The notes: generated by a model not told the origin, from the sequence alone. A DNA stretch of 64,000 nt from Collinsella sp. BG-O-102 (GCF_023656745.1 NZ_JAMOKO010000008.1:1-64000); one strand, 5' to 3'. Counted from the first letter of the stretch, positions 31,677 through 41,339 are shown. Translations and numbers: made by a program.

Positions 31677-32213
31677 CTATTCCATAGAGTTGAGCACAAG
31701 GGCAATGCGACCCAATGCCTCCGTGACCGCATGGGCACGAACACACGAACGGTCGCCCTCATAGTGGCAGCGCACAGAGTCCACGACCGGCACGCCCCCA
31801 TCGGCGGAACGATGCGCCCAGCCAATATAGAAAGTGCCCGCCGGATCGTCCTCAGTGCCACCGCCGGGGCCGGCATAACCCGTTGCGCTCACTGCAATAT
31901 CGCTCTGGTACAGCTCCAGCGAACCCACCGCCATCTCGCGCGCGGTCTGATGCGACACCGCGGTATAGCGGTCGAGCGTCTCCTGCTCAACACCAAGAAC
32001 ACGATGCTTAATCTCATCGCAATAGGTCACCGCACCGCCACGCAGCACCGCCGAGGCGCCCGGGATATCGGCAATCGTCGAGGCGATCATACCCGCCGTC
32101 AGCGACTCAGCCGTCGAAACCGTCACGCCCCGAGCGCTCGCGCGCTCGACAATATCACGCGCCAGCTCCTCGTTATGTGCGGAAATCTGCTCAAAAGAGT
32201 CCGTCATACCCAC
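31677..32213 (-). CDS. pncC: CinA C-terminal (PncC) nicotinamide-nucleotide amidase
   Basis: The 178-residue protein consists only of the CinA C-terminal domain, which deamidates nicotinamide mononucleotide in NAD recycling. Motifs are VSTAESLTAGMIASTIADIP, GGAVTYCDEIKHRVLGV and SATGYAGPGGGTEDDPAGTF. The molybdopterin-like N-terminal CinA domain is absent. It starts 6 bases after pgsA and lies directly upstream of recA; in streptococci cinA-recA are induced in competence. Confidence 0.9.
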   Translation of the reverse strand: MGMTDSFEQISAHNEELARDIVERASARGVTVSTAESLTAGMIASTIADIPGASAVLRGGAVTYCDEIKHRVLGVEQETLDRYTAVSHQTAREMAVGSLELYQSDIAVSATGYAGPGGGTEDDPAGTFYIGWAHRSADGGVPVVDSVRCHYEGDRSCVRAHAVTEALGRIALVLNSME

Positions 32214-32219
32214 TAGGAC

Positions 32220-32858
32220 CTAGACCGAAAAGACGATCTTGCGGCAGTTCCAGAAGTACTGGGCGCCCGAGATAACGGTCAGGACAACGGCAACGGCGTA
32301 CAGGAAGCGCGACACCGAGTAGATGCCGAGCGTCAGCGCCACCGGGCCAAGGTGCAAGCCGGCCATAGCAAAAACGCACAGGTAACCGCAAATGGAGACC
32401 ATCGTGGTTGCCGTCTTGTACTTGCCGAGCTTATCGGCCGCAACGACCACACCGGCCGCACTCGCGACCATGCGAAGGGCGCTCACCAGCAGCTCGCGGA
32501 ACAGGATAATGAACACGGACCACACGGTCACCATACCAAAATCCAAGAACAGCAGCAGGGCCGAGAACACGAGCAGCTTATCGGCGATGGGGTCCAAGAA
32601 TTTACCGAAGTCGGTGATCTCGTTGCGCGAACGCGCCAGATAACCGTCGACCTTATCGGTGCACGACAGGATCACATACAGAATGAAGGCAGCGGCGGCG
32701 AGCGGGCCGTCGAAGGTGCTCCAATCCGTACCGGCAACACTCGTGTGAGAAAGCGCCGACACGATCATGAACACCGGGATAAAGACGATGCGAACGCACG
32801 TCACGATGTTGGCGGGCGTCCAGACACTCGTCAGTTCCTTATTGCTCTCGTTAGCCAC
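32220..32858 (-). CDS. pgsA: CDP-diacylglycerol-glycerol-3-phosphate 3-phosphatidyltransferase
   Basis: The 212-residue membrane enzyme makes phosphatidylglycerol phosphate. The CDP-alcohol transferase motif is intact in DKVDGYLARSRNEITDFGKF followed by LDPIADK. The N-terminal WTPANIVTCVRIVFIPVFM is typical of PgsA. It sits 9 bases behind rimO and 6 before pncC, the common rimO-pgsA-cinA-recA order. It is the better candidate for the housekeeping enzyme than the relative at 11292. Confidence 0.93.
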   Translation of the reverse strand: MANESNKELTSVWTPANIVTCVRIVFIPVFMIVSALSHTSVAGTDWSTFDGPLAAAAFILYVILSCTDKVDGYLARSRNEITDFGKFLDPIADKLLVFSALLLFLDFGMVTVWSVFIILFRELLVSALRMVASAAGVVVAADKLGKYKTATTMVSICGYLCVFAMAGLHLGPVALTLGIYSVSRFLYAVAVVLTVISGAQYFWNCRKIVFSV

Positions 32859-32867
32859 GACGCTCTC

Positions 32868-34217
32868 CTACTCCACAACATGACCGATAAGCTCATAGCA
32901 GAAGCTATCGGTAAACTCGACGGTCAGAATATCGCCCACGGACGCCTCGCTGGCGTCCAGATGCACCGCGCCATCGGAATCGGGCGCCTGGAACCAGGCA
33001 TGGCCGATCAGCTCGGCGCCATCCTCGGTCTCTTCGATACCGTCGACGATCACCTGGGCGCGCTCGCCCACATGTGCGGCGGTGGCGGCAAAACCGAGCG
33101 ACTCGGCCAGGTCCATGGCCTCCTGGGCGCGCTCGAGCTTGACCTCTTCGTCGACCTGGCCCTCCATCTTAGCGGCCAGGCTGCCCTCCTCCTGCGAGTA
33201 GGCAAAGACGCTCGTGTAGTCAAAGCCGACGGTGTCCATAAAGTCGATAAGGTCGCGGAACTCGTCGTCGGTCTCGGTCGGGAAGCCGACCATGGCCGTG
33301 GAACGGATCACGATGCCGGGGATACGCTCACGCAGATCGCGGAACAGGTCCTCGAGCTCCTGGCGCGAACCAGAACGGCGCATAGCCTTAAGGATGCGCG
33401 CGTCGCAGTGCTGCACGGGGATATCGATATAGGGCAGCACCTCGGGCGTATCGCGAATCGTCTCGATGAGTTCGTCAGTCATGCCCTCGGGCTGCAGATA
33501 GAGCACGCGGACCCAGACGTTGTGCGGGCGCACGGCCTCGGCGACGGCACGCAGCAGCTGCGCCAGATTGCGCGGCGAGCCATCGGCGACGTCCTCGTCG
33601 GCAAAGTCGGTACCCCAGATGCCCGTGTCCTGGCCGATCAGCACGATCTCGCGCACACCGCCGGAAACCAGGTCGCGCACCTCGGAGATAATGCTCTCGG
33701 CATTGCGCGAATGATAGCGGCCGCGGATGTAGGGAATCATGCAGAAGCTGCAGAAGCGGTTGCAGCCATCGGAAATCTTGACGTAAGCGACAGCACCCTC
33801 GACGGTACGTTTGACCTGCGGGATATAGGCTGCAATCTCACGCTCGACACCCAGCACGCCATCGATGACCGCCACGATGCCGTCCTCCTCGTCGGCCTTC
33901 ACAAAGGCAGCGACCTCGGGCAGCTCGTCAGGCAGGTCATCGCCATAGCGCGACGGCACGCAGCCGCACATGACGATGGGACAAGAACGAACGCCGTCCT
34001 GAACCTCGTTGGCGAGCTCGAGCGTGGTCTCGATGCTCTCGGACGTTGCGGAGGCGAGGAACGAGCAAGTATTGACGATGGCGATATCGGCATCCTGCGG
34101 GTCGAATGCCTCCTCGTAGCCCGCGGCGGTCAAAAGAGAACGCATGCGGTCGGTGTCAACCTCGTTCTTAGCGCACCCGAGGGTGATGTAGAGCACGGAG
34201 CCCAACGGTGTATCCAT
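32868..34217 (-). CDS. rimO: Ribosomal protein uS12 methylthiotransferase
   Basis: The 449-residue radical-SAM enzyme methylthiolates an aspartate of ribosomal protein S12. It shows LYITLGCAKNEVDTDRMRSL, IVNTCSFLASATSESIETTL, MCGCVPSRY, the SAM cluster CNRFCSFCMIPYIRGRYHSR and a C-terminal TRAM domain. The LGCAKNxVD start distinguishes RimO from MiaB and MtaB. Confidence 0.95.
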   Translation of the reverse strand: MDTPLGSVLYITLGCAKNEVDTDRMRSLLTAAGYEEAFDPQDADIAIVNTCSFLASATSESIETTLELANEVQDGVRSCPIVMCGCVPSRYGDDLPDELPEVAAFVKADEEDGIVAVIDGVLGVEREIAAYIPQVKRTVEGAVAYVKISDGCNRFCSFCMIPYIRGRYHSRNAESIISEVRDLVSGGVREIVLIGQDTGIWGTDFADEDVADGSPRNLAQLLRAVAEAVRPHNVWVRVLYLQPEGMTDELIETIRDTPEVLPYIDIPVQHCDARILKAMRRSGSRQELEDLFRDLRERIPGIVIRSTAMVGFPTETDDEFRDLIDFMDTVGFDYTSVFAYSQEEGSLAAKMEGQVDEEVKLERAQEAMDLAESLGFAATAAHVGERAQVIVDGIEETEDGAELIGHAWFQAPDSDGAVHLDASEASVGDILTVEFTDSFCYELIGHVVE

Positions 34218-34244
34218 GTTGGAGAGCGGTCCTTTCGATTGATA

Positions 34245-34742
34245 TTAGCGGTAGTTGGTGAACTGCAGCGGCTGGCCGTAGTCCTGGTCGCGCAGGAACT
34301 GAATCACGGTCTGCAACGCGTCCTTCGAAGCAGAGGAAACACGCAGTTTGTCGGCCTCGATGGTCACCTTGACCTTGAGCTTTTGATCCTTGATGTCCTT
34401 GTTGATCTTCTTGGCGGTCGCCTGGTCGATACCCTCGACGATATGGCCGAGCACGCGCACGGTGCCACCCGATGCCGCCTGCGGAGCATCCCACGAGACA
34501 GCCTTGAGGTCGATGCCGCGCTTGATGAGCTTGGAGCTCAGCACGTCAACAATCTGTTTGGAGACAAAGTCGGCCGGGGCGTTGATCGTAAAGAGCTTGT
34601 CGCCCTTCGAAAGCTCGATCGTGGCGCCGGAATCCTTAAGGTCATAGCGCTGGGAAATCTCGCGCGTGGTCTGCTGGAAGGCGTTGTCGACCTCTTGCAT
34701 GTTGACCTCGGACACGACGTCGAAGCTGGAATCTTTAGCCAT
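34245..34742 (-). CDS. YajQ-family nucleotide-binding protein
   Basis: The 165-residue protein matches UPF0234/YajQ: MAKDSSFDVVSEVNMQEVDN at the start, RYDLKDSGATIELSKGDKLF and the end FLRDQDYGQPLQFTNYR. Relatives bind RNA or cyclic di-GMP; the role here is unknown. It lies 27 bases upstream of rimO and 26 bases downstream of the RodZ-like gene in the long minus-strand cluster. Confidence 0.9.
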   Translation of the reverse strand: MAKDSSFDVVSEVNMQEVDNAFQQTTREISQRYDLKDSGATIELSKGDKLFTINAPADFVSKQIVDVLSSKLIKRGIDLKAVSWDAPQAASGGTVRVLGHIVEGIDQATAKKINKDIKDQKLKVKVTIEADKLRVSSASKDALQTVIQFLRDQDYGQPLQFTNYR

Positions 34743-34768
34743 GATGTTTCCTTTCGCGTACGAGCGGC

Positions 34769-36280
34769 CTAGTAGCTATCGTACGAATTGTCGGTAGAAT
34801 CGGTGGGTGTCTGACCGTCAGTTGCGGTATCGGCGCCATCCGTGGACTGGGCATCGGTACCGTCGGTGGCATCGGTACCATCGGTGGTGTCGGTACCATC
34901 AGAACTTTCACCATTCTCGGAATCAGACGTCTCCTTCTTGGGAACGGTGATCGTCACACGCGCCACGCCCGAGGTCTTGGTATCGTAACGAACCTTTTCA
35001 CCGTTCTTGGTAACGGTGACATCGGAAGGCTTGGACGTGGTGATCTCGATCGAAGACTCGGGCGTGTACTCCTGCTCAAAGGGGCCAGTCGCCTGGGCGC
35101 CATAGACCGACTTGCCGTCAACCTTGACCTCAATCCACGCGGTCTTTCCCTTGGCAACGGAGACTTTGACCTTCGTGACCTCGTTCTCTTCCTTCTTGGC
35201 CGTCGTCTTGGTAGCGTCCGAATCAGTCGACTCATCCGTCGCCTCATCGGTGTCATCGTCCTCGTCGACCGTTTCGGTCTTCTTAGAAGACTTCTTGGTC
35301 GTCATCTTGGTAGCAGTGGGCGTCTCGGGCGTGTTCTCGGGCGCCGAAGATGCGCAGCCACGTAGAAGCACCACGATGAGCACAATCAACAGCAGCACAA
35401 CGGCACCGATGCCGGCGTAGACGATACGCGGATCGAGCCCGTTGTTTTGAGGAGTACGTGATCCGCCGCGTCCACGACCGGAACTGCTGCGGCCGCTTCC
35501 CTGAGGCATACGACCGCGATTGCTATCGGAACGGCCGCGATAGCCGCCCTGGCCCTGAAGGCTGTGCTGACCCGAGCGGGGCGCAAGTTCACCGCGGCCT
35601 TGATAGCCACGCTGGACCGAACGCGGAGCCGAAGAGCGCTGGCCATACGGCTGTGATTGAGAGCGAAGACGCGGCGTCACCTGCGTGGTATCGGCATCCG
35701 AATAGCCACCGCGAGAGCGTCCCATAGAGGCACCACGGTAACCGCGATCGGAATAGCCGCCGTCGCCGTAGCCGGCACGAGGGTCACGCGCCACGCCGCG
35801 GGCAGCGGGAAGTGCACGGTCCTCGGGCATCGGCGTACTGCGGAACCGGTCACGCTGTGAGCGAATCTCCTCGCCCGAACCCGTCTCAGTAATATAACCG
35901 GCCTGCTGAGGACGCTGTCCATAGCGGGTTGAACGACCGCCCTGAACCATCAGGAAGCGCCCGTTATCGACCGAGGAACGCGAATTGACGTAGCCGGCGG
36001 CGTCCTGAAAACGACCGCCCTGCTGCGACGTCTCGCGTTCGTATGCCATCAGGTCGTCAAAGTAGGCATTGACGACCTCGCGCGGATTGAGGCCCAAAAA
36101 GCGAGCATAGCTCGAAATCATGCCCTGCGCATAGCCGCGCGGCGGCATCGAAGCAAAGTTACCGGTCTCGAAAAACTCGATGATCTGCGGCCTGATTTTG
36201 ATGGTGTTGGCGACCTGCTGAATGGAAAGGCCCATCCGGCGACGCTGCTCGAGCAGCATGTCACCAAAGCGTGCAGCCAT
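34769..36280 (-). CDS. RodZ-like cell-shape protein with N-terminal helix-turn-helix
   Basis: The 503-residue protein has a RodZ-type cytoplasmic helix-turn-helix (about 1-80, LEQRRRMGLSIQQVANTIKI, PRGYAQGMISSYARFLGL) and a long Arg/Gly/Ser-rich linker with many RGYR and GYSD units. One transmembrane helix follows (about 290-310, VVLLLIVLIVVLLRGCA), then a DUF4115-like outer domain and a C-terminal Thr/Asp/Gly repeat tail (TDGTDATDGTDAQSTDG). RodZ links MreB to the membrane. Its start overlaps the ftsK end. No mreB is in the window. Confidence 0.8.
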   Translation of the reverse strand: MAARFGDMLLEQRRRMGLSIQQVANTIKIRPQIIEFFETGNFASMPPRGYAQGMISSYARFLGLNPREVVNAYFDDLMAYERETSQQGGRFQDAAGYVNSRSSVDNGRFLMVQGGRSTRYGQRPQQAGYITETGSGEEIRSQRDRFRSTPMPEDRALPAARGVARDPRAGYGDGGYSDRGYRGASMGRSRGGYSDADTTQVTPRLRSQSQPYGQRSSAPRSVQRGYQGRGELAPRSGQHSLQGQGGYRGRSDSNRGRMPQGSGRSSSGRGRGGSRTPQNNGLDPRIVYAGIGAVVLLLIVLIVVLLRGCASSAPENTPETPTATKMTTKKSSKKTETVDEDDDTDEATDESTDSDATKTTAKKEENEVTKVKVSVAKGKTAWIEVKVDGKSVYGAQATGPFEQEYTPESSIEITTSKPSDVTVTKNGEKVRYDTKTSGVARVTITVPKKETSDSENGESSDGTDTTDGTDATDGTDAQSTDGADTATDGQTPTDSTDNSYDSY

Positions 36281-39060
36281 CAGAATCCTCCAAACTCACG
36301 ATCTTCACGTGCCATCTCGGCGTCGACAGATTCCAGCGCGGCAAGCCCCTCCTCGTCCAACAGGACCTCACGCGGCTTGGAACCGTCGGGCGGGCCGACG
36401 ACACCCTTTTCTTCCAGCATGTCCATAATACGCCCGGCACGCGCATAGCCAACCTTCAGACGACGTTGCAGGCCAGATGTGGAGCCAAGCTGCGATTCCA
36501 CCACAATATGGGCGGCTTCCCAAATGAGCGGATCATCGTCTTGCGGCTCGGCTACTCCGGTGCGGACAATACCGCCGCCACCCGCCATGGACATGGAAGC
36601 GGGCGCCACGGCAGACAGAATCTCCTCGTGGTAGTCGGGCTCGCTCTGCGACTTGACGAACTCGACAATCTCGTTGATTTCGTCATCCGAGACAAAGCAG
36701 CCCTGGATACGGCGAGGCTTGCCCCAGTCGACCTTGGAGAACAGCATGTCGCCCAAACCGGTGAGCTTTTCGGCACCCATCTGGTCAATAATGACGCGCG
36801 AGTCGATGCCCGTGGCGACGTTAAAGGCGATGCGGTTGGTGATGTTGGCCTTGATGAGGCCCGTCACCACGTTGGAGCTGGGGCGCTGCGTAGCCACGAT
36901 AAGGTGTATACCGGCGGCACGGCCCAGCTGGGCGATACGAACGATCGAGGCCTCGACATCCTTGCCGGCGACCATCATCAGGTCCGAAAGCTCGTCGATG
37001 ATAATGACCAGATAGGGCATCTTTTGGGGCGGGTTGTCGTAATGCTCAAACTCGCCGGCGGCCTGCTTTTCGTTGTAGGTCGAGATCTTACGCACGTTAA
37101 GACGCTCGAAGACCTTCAGGCGACGCTCCATCTCGGACACGGCCCATTGCAGGGCGCTCGCGGCCTGCTTGGGCTCGGTCACCACGGGCACATAGAGATG
37201 CGGCAGGCCGTTATAGCCCGCGAGCTCGACGCGCTTGGGGTCGACCATGATCAGGCGAACATCCTCGGGAAGCGCGCGCATGAGCAGAGTCGTGATGATG
37301 GAGTTGATCATGACCGACTTACCGGAACCCGTGGTACCGGCGATCAGCAGGTGGGGCATCTTGGCGAGGTCAGCGACGACCGGCGTGCCCTCGGCATCTC
37401 GACCGATGGCCAGCTCGAGCGGACCGCCCTTCACATAGGGAAGCACGTCGCCCAGGTTGACGTTCTGGCGCTTGCGATTGGGAATCTCGATACCCACAAG
37501 CGAGGTACCGGGGATCGGGGCAAAGATGCGCACCGACTGAGCAGCGAGCGAAAGCGCGATATCGTCCTCGAGGCTCGAAATCTTGCTCACGCGCTCGCCC
37601 TCGCCAGGTTGCAGCTTAAAGGTCGTCACCGTGGGGCCGGCGATCCAGCCGACCACGCGGGCACTGCGGCCAAACTCAAGCAAGGTGGATTGCAGTGACT
37701 CGGCAGTCTGTTCCAGCTCCTTGTCAGATGACGCGGAGGACGCCGACTGCGGGTTGGCGTGCAGGATCTCGAGCGGCGGAAGCTTGAGGCCGTCCTCTTC
37801 TTCGCCCTCGTTATCCGCGGGGGCATTGACCGCTCCCCCATCGCTAGGAGTAGGCGCCTCGGCAGCGCCCGCGACAGCCGTATCGGCAACCTTGGGATGC
37901 TTCAAGAAGTCGGGAATCTGAGGTGTTGCCGAGACAGGACTCACGGCAAACGGCGGCTCGGACTCGTCGATCTTATCGGGGTCGTCTTCCATCGAAAGCT
38001 GGCCGGTTACCTGTTCGCGCTTAGCATGGCGACGCGGCAGCAAAGTTGTCTTTGCGGTCTCAATCGGAGCCTCGTCGTCCTCGTCATCGCCCTCGGTAAG
38101 CTCAATCTCGCTATCGGACCAAGACGGGTCGGGCTCGCTTGTATTCAACTTGGGCGTGGCCTTGCCCTTCTTGACATGACGGCGCGGCAGCAGCGTCGTC
38201 TTAGCGCGCTCGGCCTCCACGGCATCGGATACGTCGACAAACGGATCCTCGTCCTCGTCGTCATCGTCCAAAACCGGGTCCACATCGTTGCCCATGACCG
38301 TGGTCACGGCAGCATCGGAGCCCTTTTGACGAAGAATGCTCAGGTGCGGACGGGCAACGCCGGGCACCGACAGGGCTTCGTCGTCACCCCACGGGCTCGC
38401 GTTAACATCGGCACGACGGCGCTCGGCAAAATCGGCCGCGCGGTCGCGAGCAGAGCGCAGCACGCCACCCACCGAAAAGCCGATGATGACAAAACCAACG
38501 ACGGCCAGACCCAACAGGACCACCATCGCGATAGGCTTACCCAGGGCATTCTGCAGCGCACTCGCAATAAACGCACCGATGTAGCCACCCGAGGCGGACA
38601 GATTTTGCGGCGTGAACATAAGGTCACACGAGTCGCTCGTACCCGGCACCATCAGCGAAAGAATGGAGACAACGGTGATAAAGACCACGGCTCCGCCCGC
38701 GACCGAGCGCACGTTGAGCGGCGAGTCCTCGCCTAAAAAGAGCGTGGCGGCAAACAGCAAAATGACGATCGGCAGCACGTAGGCGCCCAGACCAAAGCCC
38801 AAGTGGTAGAAACCGGCAACCGCAGCCGTAACGGGCGCAGTCGCCGGCGAAATCACGGCAATAAAGGACGCAATCGCCAAAACGGCAATGACCACGCCGG
38901 CGATATCGCGGTTGGCCGAGGGCTCGACCAAGGGCTCGAAATCATCGAACTCGGACTCGTGGCCCTTATTGGCACGCAGATGGGAACCGGCACCCTTAGC
39001 AGATGCCGGTTGGTTATTGGCCTTATTGCCTTTGGCGTTTTGTGCAGATCCGCGCGCCAA
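36280..39060 (-). CDS. ftsK: FtsK/SpoIIIE-type DNA translocase
   Basis: The 926-residue protein pumps DNA at the division septum. Four N-terminal helices (about 50-215) are followed by a charged linker (about 215-450). The motor has AGTTGSGKSVMINSIITTLL (Walker A), YLVIIIDELSDLMMVAGKDV (Walker B) and HLIVATQRPSSNVVTGLIKA, and the C-terminal gamma winged helix (STSGLQRRLKVGYARAGRIM) reads KOPS-like sites. The linker contains a repeated KTTLLPRRH unit. It starts one base after the rnj stop. Confidence 0.95.
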   Translation of the reverse strand: MARGSAQNAKGNKANNQPASAKGAGSHLRANKGHESEFDDFEPLVEPSANRDIAGVVIAVLAIASFIAVISPATAPVTAAVAGFYHLGFGLGAYVLPIVILLFAATLFLGEDSPLNVRSVAGGAVVFITVVSILSLMVPGTSDSCDLMFTPQNLSASGGYIGAFIASALQNALGKPIAMVVLLGLAVVGFVIIGFSVGGVLRSARDRAADFAERRRADVNASPWGDDEALSVPGVARPHLSILRQKGSDAAVTTVMGNDVDPVLDDDDEDEDPFVDVSDAVEAERAKTTLLPRRHVKKGKATPKLNTSEPDPSWSDSEIELTEGDDEDDEAPIETAKTTLLPRRHAKREQVTGQLSMEDDPDKIDESEPPFAVSPVSATPQIPDFLKHPKVADTAVAGAAEAPTPSDGGAVNAPADNEGEEEDGLKLPPLEILHANPQSASSASSDKELEQTAESLQSTLLEFGRSARVVGWIAGPTVTTFKLQPGEGERVSKISSLEDDIALSLAAQSVRIFAPIPGTSLVGIEIPNRKRQNVNLGDVLPYVKGGPLELAIGRDAEGTPVVADLAKMPHLLIAGTTGSGKSVMINSIITTLLMRALPEDVRLIMVDPKRVELAGYNGLPHLYVPVVTEPKQAASALQWAVSEMERRLKVFERLNVRKISTYNEKQAAGEFEHYDNPPQKMPYLVIIIDELSDLMMVAGKDVEASIVRIAQLGRAAGIHLIVATQRPSSNVVTGLIKANITNRIAFNVATGIDSRVIIDQMGAEKLTGLGDMLFSKVDWGKPRRIQGCFVSDDEINEIVEFVKSQSEPDYHEEILSAVAPASMSMAGGGGIVRTGVAEPQDDDPLIWEAAHIVVESQLGSTSGLQRRLKVGYARAGRIMDMLEEKGVVGPPDGSKPREVLLDEEGLAALESVDAEMAREDREFGGF

Positions 39061-39061
39061 A

Positions 39062-40732
39062 CTAAACCTCCATGACGACCGGGATGATCATCGGACGGGT
39101 GCGAGTACGGCTCCAGATAAAGTTAGAGAGCGAATCGCGCACGGCCTTGCGAATGGCATCGGAACCGCTGCTCGTAAAGCTGAACTTGCCCTTCTCGATC
39201 GTCTTCATAATGGACGCGGAGGCATCCTCGGAGAACTGGTCGTCGATGGCAAACGAGACGCCGCGGCCCGAGAACTCGATGGCCTCGATCTTCTTGTGCT
39301 TGAGCGAGACGATGGCAACAGCGGTAACCATACCGTCGTTGGCGAGCTTCTGACGATCACGCAGGACGATGGGGTCGGTATCGCCGATGCGCAGGCCGTC
39401 GACGTAAACGACGCCGGACTCGACGGGCGTACCGCGCTTAACGATACCGCCGCGCATCTCGAGCGTGTCGCCGTTGTCGAGGATAAAGATATGATCGTCC
39501 TTGAGACCCATCTTGCGGGCCAGCTGGGCATGGGCGCGCAGATGCACGGCTTCACCGTGAACCGGCATAAAGTACGTGGGCTTGGCCATGGCCATCAGGA
39601 GCTTGAGCTCCTCCTGGCTACCGTGACCGGAAACGTGAACGAGGGCGCGGTTCTTATCCCACACGTCGCAGCCGAGCTTGGCCAGGCTGTTGACGACCTG
39701 CTGGACGGCTTTCTCATTGCCGGGAACAGGAGTTGCCGAGAGGATAACGGTATCGCCCTCGTGGATGGAGAGCGTCTTGTGCTCGCCATTGGCCATGCGG
39801 GACAGGGCCGACAGCGGCTCGCCCTGCGAACCGGTGCACATGACAACAATCTTGTCGTCAGGCAGGTTATCAATGTCAAAGGCATCGATGATATCGGCGT
39901 CGTCGATGTTGAGGTAGCCAAGCTCGCGCGCCACGCGGGTGTTAGTGAGCATGGAGCGACCGGTCACAACGACCTTACGGCCGCACTTGCGGGCGGCATC
40001 GCAGATCTGCTGCAAACGATGGATGTGGCTCGAGAACGACGCAACGAACACGCGACCCGGCGCGTTCTTGATGGCGTGCAGCAGGTTGGGACCAACCTCG
40101 GCCTCGGACTTGGTAAAGCCGGGAACCGTGGCGTTGGTGGAGTCAGAAAGCAGCAGGTCGATACCCTGCTTGGCAAAGCGGCTGATAGCGGCATAGTCGG
40201 GCGTGACGCCGTCGATGGGCGTCTGGTCGAGCTTAAAGTCGCCGGTGTGCATAACGGTACCCTGGTTGGTGCGGATGAACACGCCCAGAGCGCCGGGAAT
40301 GGAGTGCGTCATCGAGAAGAAGTCGAGCGAGATGCCGCCGAGGTTGACATGGCTGCCGCCCTTGACCTCGCGGAACTTGGGTGCGCGGATGCGGAACTCA
40401 GAAAGCTTGCCCTCGATAAAGCCAAGCGTCAGCTTGCTCGAAAAGATGGGCACCTTATTGTTGAGGTCCTGCAGCAGGTACGGAAGCGAACCGGTGTGGT
40501 CCTCGTGGCCGTGGGTGACGACGATACCGCGGAGCTTTTCCTCGTTCTCCAAAACATAGGTGTAGTCGGGAAGCACCAGGTCGATACCGGGCTGGGAGTC
40601 ATCCGGGAACATGAGGCCGGCGTCGACGAGCACCATGTCGTCGCCGCACTCGAAGACCGTCATGTTCTTGCCGATGCCGTCAAGGCCGCCGAGCGGGATG
40701 ATCTTCAAGGGAGATGATTTTTTAGCTGCCAT
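39062..40732 (-). CDS. rnj: Ribonuclease J
   Basis: The 556-residue metallo-beta-lactamase/beta-CASP nuclease acts in rRNA maturation and 5'-3' mRNA decay. The zinc motif is VVTHGHEDHTGSLPYLL, with DAGLMFP upstream and beta-CASP motifs CTGSQGEPLSALSRMA and SGHGSQEELKLLMAMAKPTY. With rny and pnp it completes an RNA-decay set in this window. First gene of the cluster running down to pncC; its promoter should lie in 40733-40920, where I see no clear boxes. Confidence 0.95.
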   Translation of the reverse strand: MAAKKSSPLKIIPLGGLDGIGKNMTVFECGDDMVLVDAGLMFPDDSQPGIDLVLPDYTYVLENEEKLRGIVVTHGHEDHTGSLPYLLQDLNNKVPIFSSKLTLGFIEGKLSEFRIRAPKFREVKGGSHVNLGGISLDFFSMTHSIPGALGVFIRTNQGTVMHTGDFKLDQTPIDGVTPDYAAISRFAKQGIDLLLSDSTNATVPGFTKSEAEVGPNLLHAIKNAPGRVFVASFSSHIHRLQQICDAARKCGRKVVVTGRSMLTNTRVARELGYLNIDDADIIDAFDIDNLPDDKIVVMCTGSQGEPLSALSRMANGEHKTLSIHEGDTVILSATPVPGNEKAVQQVVNSLAKLGCDVWDKNRALVHVSGHGSQEELKLLMAMAKPTYFMPVHGEAVHLRAHAQLARKMGLKDDHIFILDNGDTLEMRGGIVKRGTPVESGVVYVDGLRIGDTDPIVLRDRQKLANDGMVTAVAIVSLKHKKIEAIEFSGRGVSFAIDDQFSEDASASIMKTIEKGKFSFTSSGSDAIRKAVRDSLSNFIWSRTRTRPMIIPVVMEV

Positions 40733-40920
40733 AGGTTAGTGTTGTTTCCTTTCTTCGAAACGGGTCTGAAACAACCGACGGGGCGCTTCTGGCAAACCGA
40801 CCGTCGGGAACGTACAAACATGCATCATAGAGTCGACGCAGTAACCACAGTATGATACCCATTTGCCCACCAACAGACCACCCATGCATCAAAGCCCCAT
40901 CTGAACTGGTCCATCCCGCC

Positions 40921-41063
40921 GGTCTGGGGCCATCGGGGGCCGGGGCGGGTTAAGTTTGCTGCTCTACAGTCCTGCGCAAGACGAAAAGCACATTAAGTGC
41001 TTTCCTTTGCGTGCGGAACTCGCGACAAACTTAACCCGCCCCGGCCCCCGATGGCCCCAGACC
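40921..41063. repeat. Foldback element, family 2, copy 1
   Basis: A perfect 38-bp inverted repeat (40921-40958 with 41026-41063) surrounds a 67-base core beginning CTGCTCTACAGTCCTG. The core contains its own perfect stem, AAAGCAC-ATTAA-GTGCTTT (40985-41003). An inverted relative lies at 41191-41339 with different arms. Both are in the 653-base gap 40733-41385 between rnj and pnp, which carries no gene. Confidence 0.85.
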
Positions 41064-41190
41064 TGACAAATAGGGACAGGTTTATTTTGGTCGGTTGTAT
41101 CTGGGGTAATGCCGCACATGCGTTTATCTAAAGATCTGAATTCATATAACTGAATAGACTGTCTGACAAAATCGAAACCCGCATCAACCA

Positions 41191-41339
41191 GCCCTTTTGC
41201 TATTCCCGGCGGGGTCCGCGGATAAAGTTTATCGCGAGTTCCGCACGAACAGGAGACCACTTAATGTGGCCTCCGTCGTGAGCAGGACTGTAGAGCAGGA
41301 AACTTTATCCGCGGACCCCGCCGGGAATAGCAAAAGGGC
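41191..41339. repeat. Foldback element, family 2, copy 2 (inverted)
   Basis: A perfect 40-bp inverted repeat (41191-41230 with 41300-41339) surrounds a 69-base core that is the inverted, diverged copy of the core at 40959. The shared parts include CTGCTCTACAGTCCTGC, CACATTAAGTG and GTGCGGAACTCGCGA. The arms share only the innermost AAAGTTT-like bases with the other copy. The outermost four bases of the right arm coincide with the stem of the pnp terminator. Confidence 0.85.

Noticed and set aside
32352-34772. 806-codon plus-strand open frame
   Set aside because: It lies opposite pgsA, rimO and the YajQ gene; its product is His/Asp/Gly-rich without domains.
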